NCBI GenBank assembly: GCA_913776965.1
Contig: CAJYQL010000030.1
Span: forward strand, 1-51,429
Origin: an uncultured Xylophilus sp.
Lineage (GTDB): Bacteria > Pseudomonadota > Gammaproteobacteria > Burkholderiales > Burkholderiaceae_C
Length of the DNA: 51,429 bases
Direction of reading: 5' to 3'
The notes beneath the pieces are model-generated. The model was not told where the DNA came from. It saw nothing but the letters and a program-made list of their open reading frames with translations, and made no database searches. The position numbers were made by a program, and so were the translations under genes. Of the stretch, positions 9,726 to 22,630 are shown piece by piece. The stretch's first letter is position 1, and each line of letters begins with the position of its first letter.

Positions 9726-10835
9726 TCAGCGCGCCAGCAGGATGCGCAGCATGCGGCGCAGCGGCTCGGCCGCGCCCCACAGCAGCTGGTCGCCGATCAC
9801 GAAGGCCGACACGTACTCCGGGCCCATGTTCAGCTTGCGCACGCGGCCGACGCCGACCTGCAGTCCGCCGGTGATGGAGGCGGGCGTCAGTTCCTTGACG
9901 GTGACCGCACGGTCGTTGGGCACCCACTTCACCCAGGGGTTGCCGGCCTTCACGATCGACTCGATCTCGGACAGCGGCAGATCCTTCTTCAGCTTGAGCG
10001 TCAGCGCCAGGCTGTGGCAGCGCATCGCGCCGATGCGCACGCACAGGCCGTCGACCGGAATCGGCGCTGGCGTGTCGAGGATCTTGTTGACCTCGGCCTG
10101 GCCCTTCCACTCTTCCTTCGACTGGCCATTCTCTAGCTGGGCGTCGATCCAGGGAATCAGGCCGCCAGCCAGCGGCGCGCCGAAGAATTCGGTCGGCACG
10201 TCCTCGCGGATGGTGGAGGCGACCTTGCGGTCGATGTCGAGGATGGCGGAGGAGGGGGTGCGCAGTTCCTCGGCCACCGCGTCGTGCACCACGCCCATGC
10301 CCTTGAGCAGCTCGCGCATGTGGTTGGCGCCGCCGCCGGAAGCTGCCTGGTAGGTCATCGAGCTGACCCATTCGACCAGCCCCTGCTTGAACAGGCCGCC
10401 CACGCCCATCAGCAGGATCGAATTGGTGCAGTTGCCGCCGATGTAGTTCTTCACGCCGCGGTCGAGGGCGCGCTGGATCACGTCGTCGTTGACCGGGTCG
10501 AGCACGATGACCGCGTCGTCCTTCATGCGCAGGGTGGAGGCGGCGTCGATCCAGTAGCCGTTCCAGCCGGCGGCGCGCAGCTTCGGGAAGATCTCGGTCG
10601 TGTACTCGCCGCCCTGGGCGGTGATGACGATATCGCACTTCTGCAGCGCGGCGATGTCGTGCGCGTCCTGCAGCGTGGTGTGCTGGCGGGCCTGCGCCGG
10701 TGCCTTGCCGCCGGCATTCGAGGTGGAGAAGAACACCGGCTCGATGACGTCGAAGTCGCCTTCTGCCTGCATGCGGTCGATCAGCACCGAGCCGACCATG
10801 CCGCGCCAACCGACCAGACCTACCAACTTGCTCAT
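9726..10835 (-). CDS. asd: Aspartate-semialdehyde dehydrogenase
   Basis: NADPH-dependent reduction of aspartyl phosphate to aspartate semialdehyde, the branch point to lysine/DAP, threonine and methionine. 369 aa, of the long gram-negative type. The N-terminal nucleotide motif is [15 protein letters not shown], the catalytic cysteine lies in [12 protein letters not shown] (~residue 134), and the substrate-binding [11 protein letters not shown] is near the C-terminus. ATG at 10835 is preferred to a TTG two codons upstream. It is followed by fimV, as is usual in these bacteria. Confidence 0.97.
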   Translation of the reverse strand: MSKLVGLVGWRGMVGSVLIDRMQAEGDFDVIEPVFFSTSNAGGKAPAQARQHTTLQDAHDIAALQKCDIVITAQGGEYTTEIFPKLRAAGWNGYWIDAASTLRMKDDAVIVLDPVNDDVIQRALDRGVKNYIGGNCTNSILLMGVGGLFKQGLVEWVSSMTYQAASGGGANHMRELLKGMGVVHDAVAEELRTPSSAILDIDRKVASTIREDVPTEFFGAPLAGGLIPWIDAQLENGQSKEEWKGQAEVNKILDTPAPIPVDGLCVRIGAMRCHSLALTLKLKKDLPLSEIESIVKAGNPWVKWVPNDRAVTVKELTPASITGGLQVGVGRVRKLNMGPEYVSAFVIGDQLLWGAAEPLRRMLRILLAR

Positions 10836-11139
10836 TTTCAAACGCCCCTACAGTGAAGAAACAGTGCCGACCGGGGGTGATCGCCTGGCTCGTCTGGGCC
10901 AGGAAGGGCGCACGACGAACCAGGCTGGATCAGCCCGTAATGGTCGTGGTTTTGGTGGTGATTGCGCGCGGCGCCACGTCAGCCAGGGCGGCAGGGACGG
11001 TGTTCGGTGCGAACGGGCGGGCGGCAAACATGGGTCGGCATTGTATATGCGGACGCGACAACGCCCTTGGCCTGGCGCGGATATAGTGCCGGGGCCGTCG
11101 CAGCGCCACGCCCGCGCGCGCCTCCACTCCAGGCCTCCC
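10836..11139. other. Divergent intergenic region asd / PAS-GGDEF, no gene seen
   Basis: About 300 bp between divergent starts. No ORF with family features and no convincing hairpin. A TATAGT at 11082-11087 on the plus strand could be a -10 box for the GGDEF gene, but there is no matching -35. Confidence 0.4.
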
Positions 11140-12456
11140 ATGCCCGAATCCCCCGGCGTTCCGCCCGCTTTCCAGCACGACCTGGACCACCTCCGCGACC
11201 TGCTCGACCACAACACCGACTGGATCTGGGAGGTCGATGCGCAGGGGCGCTACACCTACTGCTCGGCGATGGTCACCCAGCTGCTCGGCCGCACGCCGGA
11301 GGAGGTCATCGGCCGCACGCCGTTCGACTTCATGCCGCCGGCCGAGGCCGCGCGGGTCGCCGGCACCTTCGGCGAGATCGTCGGCGCACGGCGGCCGTTC
11401 TCCGGCCTGGTGAACCGTAATCAGCGGCCCGACGGCAGCATCGTCATCCTGGAGACGAGCGGCGTGCCGCTGTTCGATGCCGCAGGGGCGCTGCGCGGCT
11501 ACCGCGGCATCGATCGCGACATCTCCGCACTCGGCGAACGGGTCCTGCAGCTCGAGGCGGTGTACGACAGCACGCCGGTCGCGCTGTGCACGGTGGACCG
11601 GGACGGCCGCATCGCCATGGCCAACCGCGCGATGGGCGAACTGCTCGGCCGGGGCGCAGCCGAACTGCCCGGCCTGCGCATCGCCGAACTGCTGCCGGCG
11701 GCCCTCGACTGGATGGCCGCCGACTTCGCGCTGGCGGACGCCGACAGCGCCGCGCCGCTCGCGAGCCACGAGGTCGAGCACGACGGACGCTGGCTGCACG
11801 TCACGCCCCATGCGTTGCGGGATGCGCTTGGCGCGGTAGCGGGCCTGTCGCTCGCATGGCTGGACATCACGGCGCGCAAGCGGGCCGAACGCCAGTTGAC
11901 CGAGGCGAACCAGCAGCTCAACCTGTATGCCCGTCAGGACTACCTGACCGGCCTCTACAACCGCCGCTACCTCGACGAGCGGCTCGCACGCGAGATCGGC
12001 CGCGCGCAGCGCGACGGCCAGCCGCTTTCGGTCTGCATGGTCGATGTCGACCATTTCAAGGATTACAACGACGCCCTCGGCCACCTTGCAGGCGACGCCT
12101 GCCTGCGGTCGGTGGCGCGCACGCTGGCGCAGGACGTGATGCGGCCGGGCGACCTGGTGAGCCGCTACGGCGGGGAGGAATTCGTGGTGGTGCTCGCGGC
12201 CACCGACGGGGACGGCGCGGCCCGCGTGGCGGAGCGCCTGCGTGCCGCGGTCGCGTCGCTGGGCCTGCCGCACCCGACGGCGCCGGCGGGCTGCGTGACC
12301 GTCAGCGTCGGTCTGGTCAGCTGCCGACCGCAGCGCAGCGGCACGGAGCTCGACGTGGCGACCCTGCTGCGGGCGGCCGACCGTGCGCTCTACGCCGCCA
12401 AGCGCGCCGGGCGCAACTGTGTCGCCGCCGAACCCGACCAGCGCCAGGCGCACTGA
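11140..12456 (+). CDS. PAS-PAS-GGDEF diguanylate cyclase
   Basis: A 438-aa predicted cytoplasmic sensor enzyme making cyclic di-GMP from two GTP. A first PAS domain (~residues 15-135, with the WIWEVDAQGRYTYCS opening) is followed by a second PAS-like domain (~140-255, VALCTVDRDGRIAMANRAM) and a GGDEF domain (~270-435). The active-site loop is SRYGGEEFVVVLA, so catalysis is expected. An RPGD five residues before it is a product-inhibition I-site. No signal peptide or membrane helix is seen. It interrupts the common leuB-asd adjacency, standing alone on the plus strand. The signal sensed is unknown. Confidence 0.92.
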   Translation: MPESPGVPPAFQHDLDHLRDLLDHNTDWIWEVDAQGRYTYCSAMVTQLLGRTPEEVIGRTPFDFMPPAEAARVAGTFGEIVGARRPFSGLVNRNQRPDGSIVILETSGVPLFDAAGALRGYRGIDRDISALGERVLQLEAVYDSTPVALCTVDRDGRIAMANRAMGELLGRGAAELPGLRIAELLPAALDWMAADFALADADSAAPLASHEVEHDGRWLHVTPHALRDALGAVAGLSLAWLDITARKRAERQLTEANQQLNLYARQDYLTGLYNRRYLDERLAREIGRAQRDGQPLSVCMVDVDHFKDYNDALGHLAGDACLRSVARTLAQDVMRPGDLVSRYGGEEFVVVLAATDGDGAARVAERLRAAVASLGLPHPTAPAGCVTVSVGLVSCRPQRSGTELDVATLLRAADRALYAAKRAGRNCVAAEPDQRQAH

Positions 12457-12504
12457 CACACGCTCCGGCGGTGCCGCGCGTGCGGCCCGCCAGACACCGA
12501 CCGT

Positions 12505-13581
<1,077 letters not shown>

Positions 13582-13591
13582 GAGTTGCTCT

Positions 13592-13643
13592 TCTTTTGAT
13601 AGCGGGGTGCGCAGGAGCCACCTGCGCAGGAGGCTGATTTCCC
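13592..13643 (+). repeat. Dispersed ~49-bp repeat, copy A (leuD-leuB gap)
   Basis: Begins with TTTTGATAGC, has a central palindrome with TGCGCAGG and CCTGCGCA arms around a 5-nt loop, and ends CTGATTTCC. Its length and layout match four other sites in this window (29005, 31915, 32618 and 41502). Confidence 0.7.
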
Positions 13644-13651
13644 TCGAAAGA

Positions 13652-14305
13652 TCAGGCGCTGACCATGCTGTGGGCGAGCCACGGCTTCTGCGCCAGGCGC
13701 TCGGCCTCGAAGGCCTTGATCTTGTCCTTGTGGCGCAACGTGAGGCCGATGTCGTCGAAGCCGTTGAGCAGGCAGTAGCGGCGGAAGGGCGCCACGTCGA
13801 ACGGGATCTCCTCGCCCTGCGGGCGTACCACCACCTGGCGCTCCAGGTCGATCGTCAGCTGGTAGCCGGGGAAGGCGTAGACCTCGTCGAACAGCTGGAC
13901 CACCGTCGCCTCCGGCAGGACGATCGGCAGCAGGCCGTTCTTGAAGCTGTTGTTGAAGAAGATGTCGGCGAAGCTCGGCGCGATCACGGAGCGGAAGCCG
14001 TACTGGTCCAGCGCCCACGGCGCATGCTCGCGGCTCGAGCCGCAGCCGAAGTTCTTGCGGGCCAGCAGGATCGAGGCGCCCTGGTAGCGCGGCTGGTTGA
14101 GCACGAAGTCCGGATTCGGCTTGCGGCTCGCCGGGTCCTGGCCCGGCTCGCCGTGGTCGAGGTAACGCCACTCGTCGAACAGGTTCACGCCGAAGCCGGT
14201 CTTCTTGATCGACTTGAGGAACTGTTTGGGGATGATCGCGTCGGTATCGACGTTCTCGCGGTCCATCGGGGCGACGAGGCCCTGGTGCACGGTGAATTTT
14301 TTCAT
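13652..14305 (-). CDS. leuD: 3-isopropylmalate dehydratase small subunit
   Basis: Small (swivelling) subunit of isopropylmalate isomerase; works with LeuC. 217 aa, normal. The opening [22 protein letters not shown] and the [15 protein letters not shown] motif are diagnostic. The ATG at 14305 is the natural start for the family. It is separated from leuC by a 137-bp gap containing an intergenic repeat of Comamonadaceae type. Confidence 0.98.
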   Translation of the reverse strand: MKKFTVHQGLVAPMDRENVDTDAIIPKQFLKSIKKTGFGVNLFDEWRYLDHGEPGQDPASRKPNPDFVLNQPRYQGASILLARKNFGCGSSREHAPWALDQYGFRSVIAPSFADIFFNNSFKNGLLPIVLPEATVVQLFDEVYAFPGYQLTIDLERQVVVRPQGEEIPFDVAPFRRYCLLNGFDDIGLTLRHKDKIKAFEAERLAQKPWLAHSMVSA

Positions 14306-14340
14306 GTCACGTAGTCCTTCGAATATCAGCCGCGCTCGCC

Positions 14341-14440
14341 TGTCTTCCCCAGCGGACGCCGCGGAACCGGCTCCGCCGGGCCGCCAGCGTCGCCCCCTGC
14401 AAGGGGGGAGGCGAAGCACGCAGTGCGCAGCCTGGGGGTT
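14341..14440. repeat. Intergenic repeat of Comamonadaceae type between leuC and leuD
   Basis: The block reads from CCAGCGGACGCCGCGGAACC through CCCCCTGCAAGGGGGGAGGC to CAGTGCGCAGCCTGGGGGTT, with an internal G/C-run hairpin. From memory, near-identical blocks recur in intergenic regions of Acidovorax/Variovorax-like genomes. I see one copy in this window, so the repeat status rests on recall and not on a comparison here. Confidence 0.5.
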
Positions 14441-14442
14441 TG

Positions 14443-15861
14443 CTAGATCTTGCGGATGTCGACGAAATGGCCGTGGATCGCCGCAGCCGCGGCCATCGCC
14501 GGGCTCACCAGGTGGGTGCGGCCGCCGGCGCCCTGCCGGCCTTCGAAGTTGCGGTTGCTGGTGGAGGCGCAGCGCTCGCCCGGCTCCAGCCGGTCGGCGT
14601 TCATCGCCAGGCACATCGAGCAGCCGGGTTCGCGCCATTCGAAGCCGGCGGCCTTGAAGACCTGGTCCAGGCCCTCGCGCTCGGCCTGGTCCTTCACCAG
14701 ACCGGAGCCGGGCACCACCATCGCCACCTTCACGTTCTTCGCGACCTTCTGGCCGAGCTTCTTCACCACCGCGGCGGCTTCGCGCATGTCCTCGATCCGG
14801 CTGTTGGTGCAGCTGCCGATGAAGATCTTGTCGACGAAGATGTCGTCGAGCGGCTTGCCCGGCGGCAGGCCCATGTAGTTCAGCGCCCGTTCGATCGCGC
14901 CGCGTTTGGTCGCGTCCTTCTCCTTGTCCGGGTCGGGCGTGCGGCCGTCGATGCCGAGCACCATCTCGGGCGAGGTGCCCCAGGTGACCTGCGGCACGAT
15001 GTCCTCGGCACGCAGCTCGACCACCGCATCGAACTTCGCATCCGCATCGGAGTGCAGCGTGTTCCAGTAGGCGACCGCCTGGTCCCACTCCACGCCGGTC
15101 GGCGACAGCGGGCGGTTCTTCACGTAGTCGATCGTCTTCTGGTCGACCGCCACCATGCCGGCTCGGGCGCCCGCCTCGATCGCCATGTTGCAGACCGTCA
15201 TGCGGCCTTCCATGCTCAGGCTGCGGATCGCCGAGCCGCCGAACTCGATCGCGTAGCCGGTGCCGCCGGCCGTGCCGATCCGGCCGATGATCGCCAGCAC
15301 GATGTCCTTGGCGGTCACGCCGGGGGCCAGCGTGCCTTCTACCTTCACCAGCATGTTCTTCATCTTCTTGGCGAGCAGCGTCTGCGTCGCCATGACGTGC
15401 TCGACCTCGCTGGTGCCGATGCCGTGGGCCAGCGCGCCGAACGCGCCGTGGGTGGAAGTGTGGCTGTCGCCGCACACCACCGTCATGCCGGGCAGGGTCG
15501 CGCCGGTCTCCGGGCCGATCACGTGCACGATGCCCTGGCGCTTGTGCAGGAACGGGAAGAACGCGGCGGCGCCCAGGCCGTCCATGTTCTTGTCCAGCGT
15601 GGTGATCTGCTCCTTGCTCACCGGGTCGGTGATGCCGTCGTAGCCGCGCTCCCAGCCGGTGGTCGGGGTGTTGTGGTCGGCGGTGGCGACGATCGAGCTG
15701 ACGCGCCAGACCTTGCGGCCCGCCTCGCGCAGGCCTTCGAAGGCCTGCGGGCTGGTCACCTCGTGGACCAGGTGGCGGTCGATGTAGAGGACGGCGGTGC
15801 CGTCTTCCTCGGTGGTGACGACGTGCTCGTCCCAGATCTTGTCGTAGAGGGTGCGTCCCAT
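14443..15861 (-). CDS. leuC: 3-isopropylmalate dehydratase large subunit
   Basis: Large Fe-S subunit of isopropylmalate isomerase (aconitase family). 472 aa. Opening [35 protein letters not shown], and the [4Fe-4S] ligands in [12 protein letters not shown] and CSMCLAMN are all present. The start ATG at 15861 has 53 bp to the upstream LysR gene on the same strand. The long upstream open frame is the opposite-phase shadow of LysR. Confidence 0.98.
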   Translation of the reverse strand: MGRTLYDKIWDEHVVTTEEDGTAVLYIDRHLVHEVTSPQAFEGLREAGRKVWRVSSIVATADHNTPTTGWERGYDGITDPVSKEQITTLDKNMDGLGAAAFFPFLHKRQGIVHVIGPETGATLPGMTVVCGDSHTSTHGAFGALAHGIGTSEVEHVMATQTLLAKKMKNMLVKVEGTLAPGVTAKDIVLAIIGRIGTAGGTGYAIEFGGSAIRSLSMEGRMTVCNMAIEAGARAGMVAVDQKTIDYVKNRPLSPTGVEWDQAVAYWNTLHSDADAKFDAVVELRAEDIVPQVTWGTSPEMVLGIDGRTPDPDKEKDATKRGAIERALNYMGLPPGKPLDDIFVDKIFIGSCTNSRIEDMREAAAVVKKLGQKVAKNVKVAMVVPGSGLVKDQAEREGLDQVFKAAGFEWREPGCSMCLAMNADRLEPGERCASTSNRNFEGRQGAGGRTHLVSPAMAAAAAIHGHFVDIRKI

Positions 15862-15914
15862 GGTGCTGCTTCCTTCGTGGGGTGGATATTCGTGGGGAAT
15901 CGGTGTCGAGGCGG

Positions 15915-16865
15915 TCAGGCGGCGGCCAGCGCCGGCCGTGCCGCCTGCGGCGCGGCCAGGTGGTCGACCAGCATGCGGGCGGTGACGGGCAGGGCGGCGA
16001 AATCGCGGGCGAGGATGCGCAGTTCGCGCGCCGCCCAGTCGTCGGTCAGCGCCACGGCGCGCAGCGCGCCCACGCCGCCCATCAGCGCGAAGGCCCGGTC
16101 CGGCAGCACGCCGATGCCCAGGCCGTTGTCGATCATGCGGCACATCGCGTCCAGGCCGGTGACCTGGATGCGCAGCTTCAGCGGCTTGCCGGCGCGAGCG
16201 GCGGCACGCTGCATCGCCAGCCCGATGCTGCTGTTGGCATGCAGGCCGACGATGTCGCAGTCCAGCGCTGCTTCGAAATCGATAGCATCGTGCGCAGACA
16301 GGGCGTGCGCTTGCGGCACGACGAGCACCAGACGGTCCTGGCGGTACGGCTGGCTCTGCAGGTCGGCGGTTCCGCCGGTCCCGGCCGCATAGTGGGCGAT
16401 GCCGATGTCGGCCGCGCCTTCGCGCACAGCCTGCGCGACGTCGGCGCTCAGATGCTCCTGCAGGTCGATCTTCACCTGGCCGTGGCGGGAAACGAAAGCG
16501 CCCAGGTCCTCGGGCAGGAACTGCACGATCGCGGAAATGTTGGCGTGGATGCGCACGTGGCCGCGCACGCCGTCGGCGTATTCGCTCAGCTCGCCCTGCA
16601 TCTTTTCCAGGCCAAACAGGACGGCGCGGGCATGGTGCAGCAGGTTCTCGCCGGCGGGGGTGAGCCGCACGCCGCGGCTGTGGCGGTAGAGCAGGGGGGT
16701 GTCGACCGTGGCTTCCAGTTCCGCCAGCCGCTTGCTGACCGCCGAGGCGGCGATGAATTCCCGTTCCGCCGCGCGGCCGATACTGCCCAGCTCGCACACA
16801 GCCACGAAGAGCTGGAGCGAGGTCAGGTCGATGCGGCGCGCAAAACTGCGCTCGGTACTTTTCAT
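15915..16865 (-). CDS. LysR-family transcriptional regulator
   Basis: 316 aa. An N-terminal winged helix-turn-helix (~residues 12-72, [20 protein letters not shown] and [11 protein letters not shown]) and a C-terminal periplasmic-binding-like effector domain (~95-300). Transcribed with, and just upstream of, leuC, so control of the leu genes is possible; LysR proteins are more often divergent from their targets, so this is not certain. Comamonadaceae often carry a LysR gene in this place. The effector is unknown. Confidence 0.92.
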   Translation of the reverse strand: MKSTERSFARRIDLTSLQLFVAVCELGSIGRAAEREFIAASAVSKRLAELEATVDTPLLYRHSRGVRLTPAGENLLHHARAVLFGLEKMQGELSEYADGVRGHVRIHANISAIVQFLPEDLGAFVSRHGQVKIDLQEHLSADVAQAVREGAADIGIAHYAAGTGGTADLQSQPYRQDRLVLVVPQAHALSAHDAIDFEAALDCDIVGLHANSSIGLAMQRAAARAGKPLKLRIQVTGLDAMCRMIDNGLGIGVLPDRAFALMGGVGALRAVALTDDWAARELRILARDFAALPVTARMLVDHLAAPQAARPALAAA

Positions 16866-16911
16866 GGGGCGTGGGCCATCGCGGTTGGCGACGTGATCCA
16901 CGATTTTCTCT

Positions 16912-16953
16912 GCAAAAAGAAACCCCCGCCATCTCTCATGGAGACGGCGGGGG
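16912..16953 (-). terminator. Rho-independent terminator of grpE-dnaK-dnaJ
   Basis: An 8-bp C/G stem (16923-16930 with 16946-16953), extendable with a few further pairs, is followed on the minus strand by TTTCTTTTT. It lies about 25 bp past the dnaJ stop. Confidence 0.88.
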
Positions 16954-16975
16954 CATCGTGCGACGAGTGCGGCGC

Positions 16976-18106
16976 TTAACTGAACAGGTTCTTCAGCTTG
17001 TCGGTCCAGGTTTCGCCGTTGGGCGAATGCTTGCCGCCACCCTTCTTCAGCGACTCTTCCAGCTCGCGCAGCAGCTTGCGCTGGTGCTCGGTCAGCTTCA
17101 CCGGCGTCTCGACCGCGATGTGGCAGTACAGGTCGCCCGGGTAGCTGGAGCGCACACCCTTGATGCCCTTGCCGCGCAGCCGGAACTGCTTGCCGGCCTG
17201 GGTGCCTTCGGGAATGTCGATCGCCGCCTTGCCGTTGAGCGTCGGCACCTCGATCTCGCCGCCGAGCGCTGCGGTGATGAAGCTCACCGGCACCTGGCAG
17301 TGCAGGTCGTCTCCGTCGCGCTCGAAGATGTCGTTCTTCTTGACGCGGATCTCGATGAACAGGTCGCCCGGCGGCCCGCCGTTGGTGCCCGGCTCGCCGT
17401 TGCCGACGCTGCGGATGCGCATGCCGTCGTCGATGCCGGCCGGGATCTTCACTTCCAGCGTCTTCTGCTTCTTGATCTGGCCCTTGCCGTGGCAGGTCGT
17501 GCAGGGCTCGGGAATGATCTTGCCGGTGCCGTGGCACTGCGGGCAGGTCTGCTGCACGCTGAAGAAGCCCTGGCGCATCTGCACCGTGCCGCCGCCGTTG
17601 CAGGTGGTGCAGGTGATCGGCTTGGTACCGGGCTTGGCGCCGCTGCCGTGGCAGGTCTCGCAGGATTCCCAGCTCGGAATGCGGATCTGCGCATCCTTGC
17701 CGCGGGCGGCTTCCTCGAGTGTGATCTCCATCGCGTAGCTCAGGTCGCCGCCGCGGTAGACCTGGCGGCCGCCCGCCCGGCCGCGCTGCTGGCCGAACAT
17801 GTCGCCGAAGATGTCGCCGAAGGCTTCCGCGAAGCCGCCGAAGCCTTCCGCGCCGCCCGGGCCGCGCATGTTGGGATCGACGCCGGCATGACCGTACTGG
17901 TCGTAGGCCGCCCGCTTCTGCGGATCGGCCAGCATCTCGTAGGCCTCCTTGGCCTCCTTGAACTTTTCCTCCGCCGCCTTGGCCGCATCGCCCTGGTTGC
18001 GGTCGGGGTGGTGCTTCATCGCGAGCTTGCGATAAGCCTTCTTGATGTCCTCGTCGCTCGCGTTCTTCGCGAGGCCGAGCACTTCGTAATAGTCACGTTT
18101 CGCCAT
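16976..18106 (-). CDS. dnaJ: Molecular chaperone DnaJ
   Basis: Hsp40 co-chaperone that delivers clients to DnaK and stimulates its ATPase. 376 aa. The J domain (~1-70) contains the essential HPD in [11 protein letters not shown] Gly/Phe-rich linker (~73-110) follows, then four CxxCxGxG zinc-binding repeats (~140-210: [32 protein letters not shown]), and the C-terminal substrate-binding domains. It is preceded by dnaK with a 96-bp gap holding a GC-rich hairpin. Confidence 0.98.
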   Translation of the reverse strand: MAKRDYYEVLGLAKNASDEDIKKAYRKLAMKHHPDRNQGDAAKAAEEKFKEAKEAYEMLADPQKRAAYDQYGHAGVDPNMRGPGGAEGFGGFAEAFGDIFGDMFGQQRGRAGGRQVYRGGDLSYAMEITLEEAARGKDAQIRIPSWESCETCHGSGAKPGTKPITCTTCNGGGTVQMRQGFFSVQQTCPQCHGTGKIIPEPCTTCHGKGQIKKQKTLEVKIPAGIDDGMRIRSVGNGEPGTNGGPPGDLFIEIRVKKNDIFERDGDDLHCQVPVSFITAALGGEIEVPTLNGKAAIDIPEGTQAGKQFRLRGKGIKGVRSSYPGDLYCHIAVETPVKLTEHQRKLLRELEESLKKGGGKHSPNGETWTDKLKNLFS

Positions 18107-18137
18107 TGCTTCTCTTCAGGTCTGTCGACAACAGAAC

Positions 18138-18171
18138 GCCGCGCCGGCTTTCTTGCGAAACCCGGCGCGGC
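18138..18171 (-). other. Hairpin between dnaK and dnaJ
   Basis: A perfect 10-bp GC stem (18138-18147 with 18162-18171) closes a 14-nt loop. No T-tract follows on the minus strand, so it may stabilise dnaK mRNA or lower dnaJ expression relative to dnaK. Confidence 0.5.
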
Positions 18172-18202
18172 GGCACAGACGCTCGAGCGCCCGGTGGGCT
18201 GG

Positions 18203-20146
<1,944 letters not shown>

Positions 20147-20183
20147 GAATTTCTCCTGATCTGAAAAAGTTTGCTTGTCGTCG

Positions 20184-20211
20184 AGTTGTGGATAACTTTG
20201 CACGATTCAAG
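20184..20211 (-). promoter_or_regulatory. Candidate sigma-32 promoter of dnaK
   Basis: The reverse strand reads CTTGAAT, 13 bp, then CCACAACT, against the known consensus CTTGAAA-N11-15-CCCCATNT. It sits about 40 bp upstream of the dnaK start. No CIRCE inverted repeat is present. Confidence 0.45.
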
Positions 20212-20273
20212 AGGCGAAATGCCTGTCGATCGCACGGTGCCGCCCTCTGCGGCATCCACGGGAAACGGGTGGC

Positions 20274-20828
20274 TTACTTCGGCGCCGCGACGGTCACCAG
20301 TGCCGGGCGCAGCGTGCGGTCGGCGATGGAATAGCCCTTCTGCAGGACCGACACGACGGTGTTGGCTTCCTGCTCCGCCGGGACCATGCTGATCGCCTGG
20401 TGCAGATGCGGATCGAACTTCGTGCCGGCGGGCGGCGCGATCGCGATCACCTTGTTGCGCTCCAGCGCCGAGCTCAGCTGGCGCAGGGTGGCTTCCGCAC
20501 CTTCGCGCAGCTGCTCGGGCGTAGCTTCCTTCACCGCCAGCGCGGCTTCGAGGCTGTCAGCCACCGGCAGCAGGCTCTCGGCGAAGGACTCGATGCCGAA
20601 CTTGCGGGCCTTGGAGATTTCCTCCTCGGCACGGCGCCGGGCGTTCTCGGCATCGGCCTTGGCGCGCAGGTACTGGTCGGCGAGATCGGCGCTCTTCTTC
20701 TGCAGCTCGGCGAGTTCGGCCTGCGCCTGGGTCAGCGCGTCGTGCGCGTGGGCGTGCAGGGCAGCCTCGGTTTCCTCGGGCGAGGCATCGGCGGGCGGAA
20801 CGTTCTGGTTCTGGGAGGGATCGCTCAT
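20274..20828 (-). CDS. grpE: Nucleotide exchange factor GrpE
   Basis: Promotes ADP release from DnaK. 184 aa. A long coiled-coil N-terminal helix (~40-100, [20 protein letters not shown] and [18 protein letters not shown]) and a C-terminal beta-wing with [20 protein letters not shown] and [18 protein letters not shown] are diagnostic. The ATG at 20828 is chosen because upstream sequence lacks family similarity and contains the promoter. Confidence 0.97.
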   Translation of the reverse strand: MSDPSQNQNVPPADASPEETEAALHAHAHDALTQAQAELAELQKKSADLADQYLRAKADAENARRRAEEEISKARKFGIESFAESLLPVADSLEAALAVKEATPEQLREGAEATLRQLSSALERNKVIAIAPPAGTKFDPHLHQAISMVPAEQEANTVVSVLQKGYSIADRTLRPALVTVAAPK

Positions 20829-20863
20829 CGGTTCTGCGGAGGTTTCGGGTTGGTACGCGCGCC

Positions 20864-20891
20864 AGCTGGCGGCGGGCGGCAGGATTTCAAG
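20864..20891 (-). promoter_or_regulatory. Candidate sigma-32 promoter of grpE
   Basis: The reverse strand reads CTTGAAA (perfect -35), 13 bp, then CGCCAGCT (5 of 7 defined positions of CCCCATNT). It lies about 35 bp upstream of the grpE ATG. Confidence 0.5.
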
Positions 20892-20988
20892 GGTGGCGTC
20901 CGTACAGCCTGCGGTGCGCCGGAACGTCCCGCACATGGCTCTGGTTCGGTCGATTGCAAGGCGGGCTCCCGAACGAAAAAAGCCGGGC

Positions 20989-20994
20989 TATAAT
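20989..20994 (+). promoter_or_regulatory. -10 box upstream of rpsF
   Basis: A perfect TATAAT 66 bp before the rpsF ATG, lying between the arms of a GCCGG/CCGGC hairpin flanked by AAAAAA. The -35 region is poor. The hairpin with the A-run could also stop leftward antisense transcription. Confidence 0.5.
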
Positions 20995-21059
20995 CGCCGG
21001 CTTTGCCTTGCCGCACCGCAAACAGACGCTGCGGGCGGCTTCATCCAGAAGGAGATCCG

Positions 21060-21509
21060 ATGCGTCATTATGAAATCATCCTGTTGATCCACCCGGATCA
21101 GAGCGAGCAGGTGCCTGCCATGCTCGAGCGCTACAAGGGCATGATCACCGCCGGCGGCGGCAAGATCCACCGCGTGGAAGACTGGGGCCGCCGTCAGCTG
21201 GCGTACCTGATCAACAAGCTCGCCAAGGCCCACTACATCTGCATCAACATCGAAGCCGACCAGGCCGTGATGGCCGAACTGGAACATGCGTTCAAGTTCA
21301 ACGATGCCGTGCTGCGCCACCTGACCGTGCAGCGCAAGAAGGCCGACACCGGCCCGTCCTCGATGATGAAGACCGTCGAGCGCGAGGAAGCCCGCAAGGC
21401 CCAGCAGGCCGAGTTCGCCGCTTCCGGCGAGCGCGGTGACCGCGGCGGCGACCGTGGCGATCGTGGTGGTGACCGCGGCGATCGCGGCGGCGACCGCGAC
21501 CGCAGCTGA
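21060..21509 (+). CDS. rpsF: 30S ribosomal protein S6, with Asp/Arg/Gly-rich tail
   Basis: Ribosomal protein of the 30S platform that binds with S18. 149 aa, longer than the ~125 norm. The S6 fold covers residues 1-~100 ([37 protein letters not shown]). From ~residue 122 the tail is a near-perfect RGGD/RGD repeat ending DRDRS. The start has a good Shine-Dalgarno (AGAAGGAG, 21047-21054). First gene of the conserved rpsF-priB-rpsR-rplI operon. Confidence 0.97.
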   Translation: MRHYEIILLIHPDQSEQVPAMLERYKGMITAGGGKIHRVEDWGRRQLAYLINKLAKAHYICINIEADQAVMAELEHAFKFNDAVLRHLTVQRKKADTGPSSMMKTVEREEARKAQQAEFAASGERGDRGGDRGDRGGDRGDRGGDRDRS

Positions 21510-21523
21510 CGTCTCCTGGGGGA

Positions 21524-21814
21524 GTGGACAACCGGGTCGTGCTGGCTGCCAGCATTGCCGAAGCCAAAGCCCTTCGTTTCACGCCTGCCGGGTTGCCCGC
21601 GCTGGACCTGCGGCTCGAACACGAGTCGCGGTGCGCGGAAGCCGGACAGCAGCGCGACGTGAAGGCCGCACTGAAGGCGGTGGCATTCGGTGCGGTAGCC
21701 GAGCGGCTCGCAAGCCAGCCGATCGGCAGCCTCTGGCGCTTCACCGGTTTTCTGGCCACCCCCCGGAACGCGAAGCACGTCGTGCTCCACATCCAGGATT
21801 TTCAACAGATCTAA
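21524..21814 (+). CDS. priB: Primosomal replication protein N (PriB)
   Basis: Single-stranded DNA-binding OB-fold protein of the replication restart primosome. 96 aa. Conserved opening DNRVVLAASIAEAKALRFTP and the GSLWRFTGFLATPRNAKHVV end are of the betaproteobacterial PriB type. It starts at GTG; no better ATG exists in the frame. Its position between rpsF and rpsR supports the call. Confidence 0.93.
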   Translation: MDNRVVLAASIAEAKALRFTPAGLPALDLRLEHESRCAEAGQQRDVKAALKAVAFGAVAERLASQPIGSLWRFTGFLATPRNAKHVVLHIQDFQQI

Positions 21815-21832
21815 TTTCATCAGGAGTCCACC

Positions 21833-22117
21833 ATGCCCGGACCGAAACGTTTCAACAAAGACAAGCGCCCGAAGCGCAACACCCAGTCGCTGCTGTTCAA
21901 GCGCAAGCGCTTCTGCCGCTTCACCGTGACCGGCGTCGAGGAAATCGACTACAAGGACGTCGACACCCTGCGCGACTTCATCGCCGAGAACGGCAAGATC
22001 ATCCCGGCACGCCTGACCGGCACCCGCGCTATCTTCCAGCGCCAGCTCAACACCGCCATCAAGCGTGCGCGCTTCCTGGCCCTGGTCCCGTACAGCGACC
22101 AGCACAAGTCCAACTAA
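21833..22117 (+). CDS. rpsR: 30S ribosomal protein S18
   Basis: Ribosomal protein that pairs with S6 on the 30S platform. 94 aa, of which the core is the typical [20 protein letters not shown] through [20 protein letters not shown] region. A well-placed Shine-Dalgarno (AGGAG, 21820-21824) precedes the ATG. The gap to rplI is 13 bp. Confidence 0.98.
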   Translation: MPGPKRFNKDKRPKRNTQSLLFKRKRFCRFTVTGVEEIDYKDVDTLRDFIAENGKIIPARLTGTRAIFQRQLNTAIKRARFLALVPYSDQHKSN

Positions 22118-22130
22118 GGAGCCACCTGTC

Positions 22131-22583
22131 ATGCAAATCATCCTGCTCGACAAGGTCGTGAACCTCGGCAACCTCGGCGAAGTCGTCAAGGTCAAGGACG
22201 GCTACGCCCGCAACTTCCTGATCCCGCAAGGCCGTGCACGCCGCGCGACCGCGGCCGCCAAGGCCGAGTTCGAAGCCAAGCGCGCCGAACTGGAAAAGGC
22301 GGCCGCTGCCAAGCTGGCCGAATCCCAAGCCCAGGGCGAAAAGCTCGCCGGCACGACCGTCAAGCTGACCCAGAAGGCCGGCGTGGACGGCCGCCTGTTC
22401 GGTTCGGTCACCAACGCGGACATCGCCGAGGAACTGAACAAGAACGGCTACAAGGTCGCGAAGTCGCAGATCCGTCTGCCGAACGGCCCGATCAAGGTCG
22501 TGGGCGACAACACCGTCTCCGTGCAGCTGCACACCGACGTGACCGTCGACATCACCGTGACGGTCTACGGCGAAACCGCCTGA
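22131..22583 (+). CDS. rplI: 50S ribosomal protein L9
   Basis: Large-subunit protein binding 23S rRNA near the L1 stalk. 150 aa. The N-terminal domain [19 protein letters not shown] and the [12 protein letters not shown] segment are diagnostic. A long connecting helix is followed by the C-terminal domain with [20 protein letters not shown]. Last gene of the ribosomal operon, followed by a strong terminator. Confidence 0.98.
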   Translation: MQIILLDKVVNLGNLGEVVKVKDGYARNFLIPQGRARRATAAAKAEFEAKRAELEKAAAAKLAESQAQGEKLAGTTVKLTQKAGVDGRLFGSVTNADIAEELNKNGYKVAKSQIRLPNGPIKVVGDNTVSVQLHTDVTVDITVTVYGETA

Positions 22584-22603
22584 GGTCCGCCACTCCGACG
22601 CAG

Positions 22604-22630
22604 AAGCCGCCGCAGGGCGGCTTTTGTGTT
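22604..22630 (+). terminator. Rho-independent terminator of rpsF-priB-rpsR-rplI
   Basis: An 8-bp stem (22604-22611 with 22616-22623) closes a 4-nt loop and runs into TTTTGTGTTT, 21 bp past the rplI stop. Confidence 0.9.

Noticed and set aside
12457-12504. Possible terminator between the GGDEF gene and leuB
   Set aside because: Only a short GC-rich palindrome without a T-tract on either strand.
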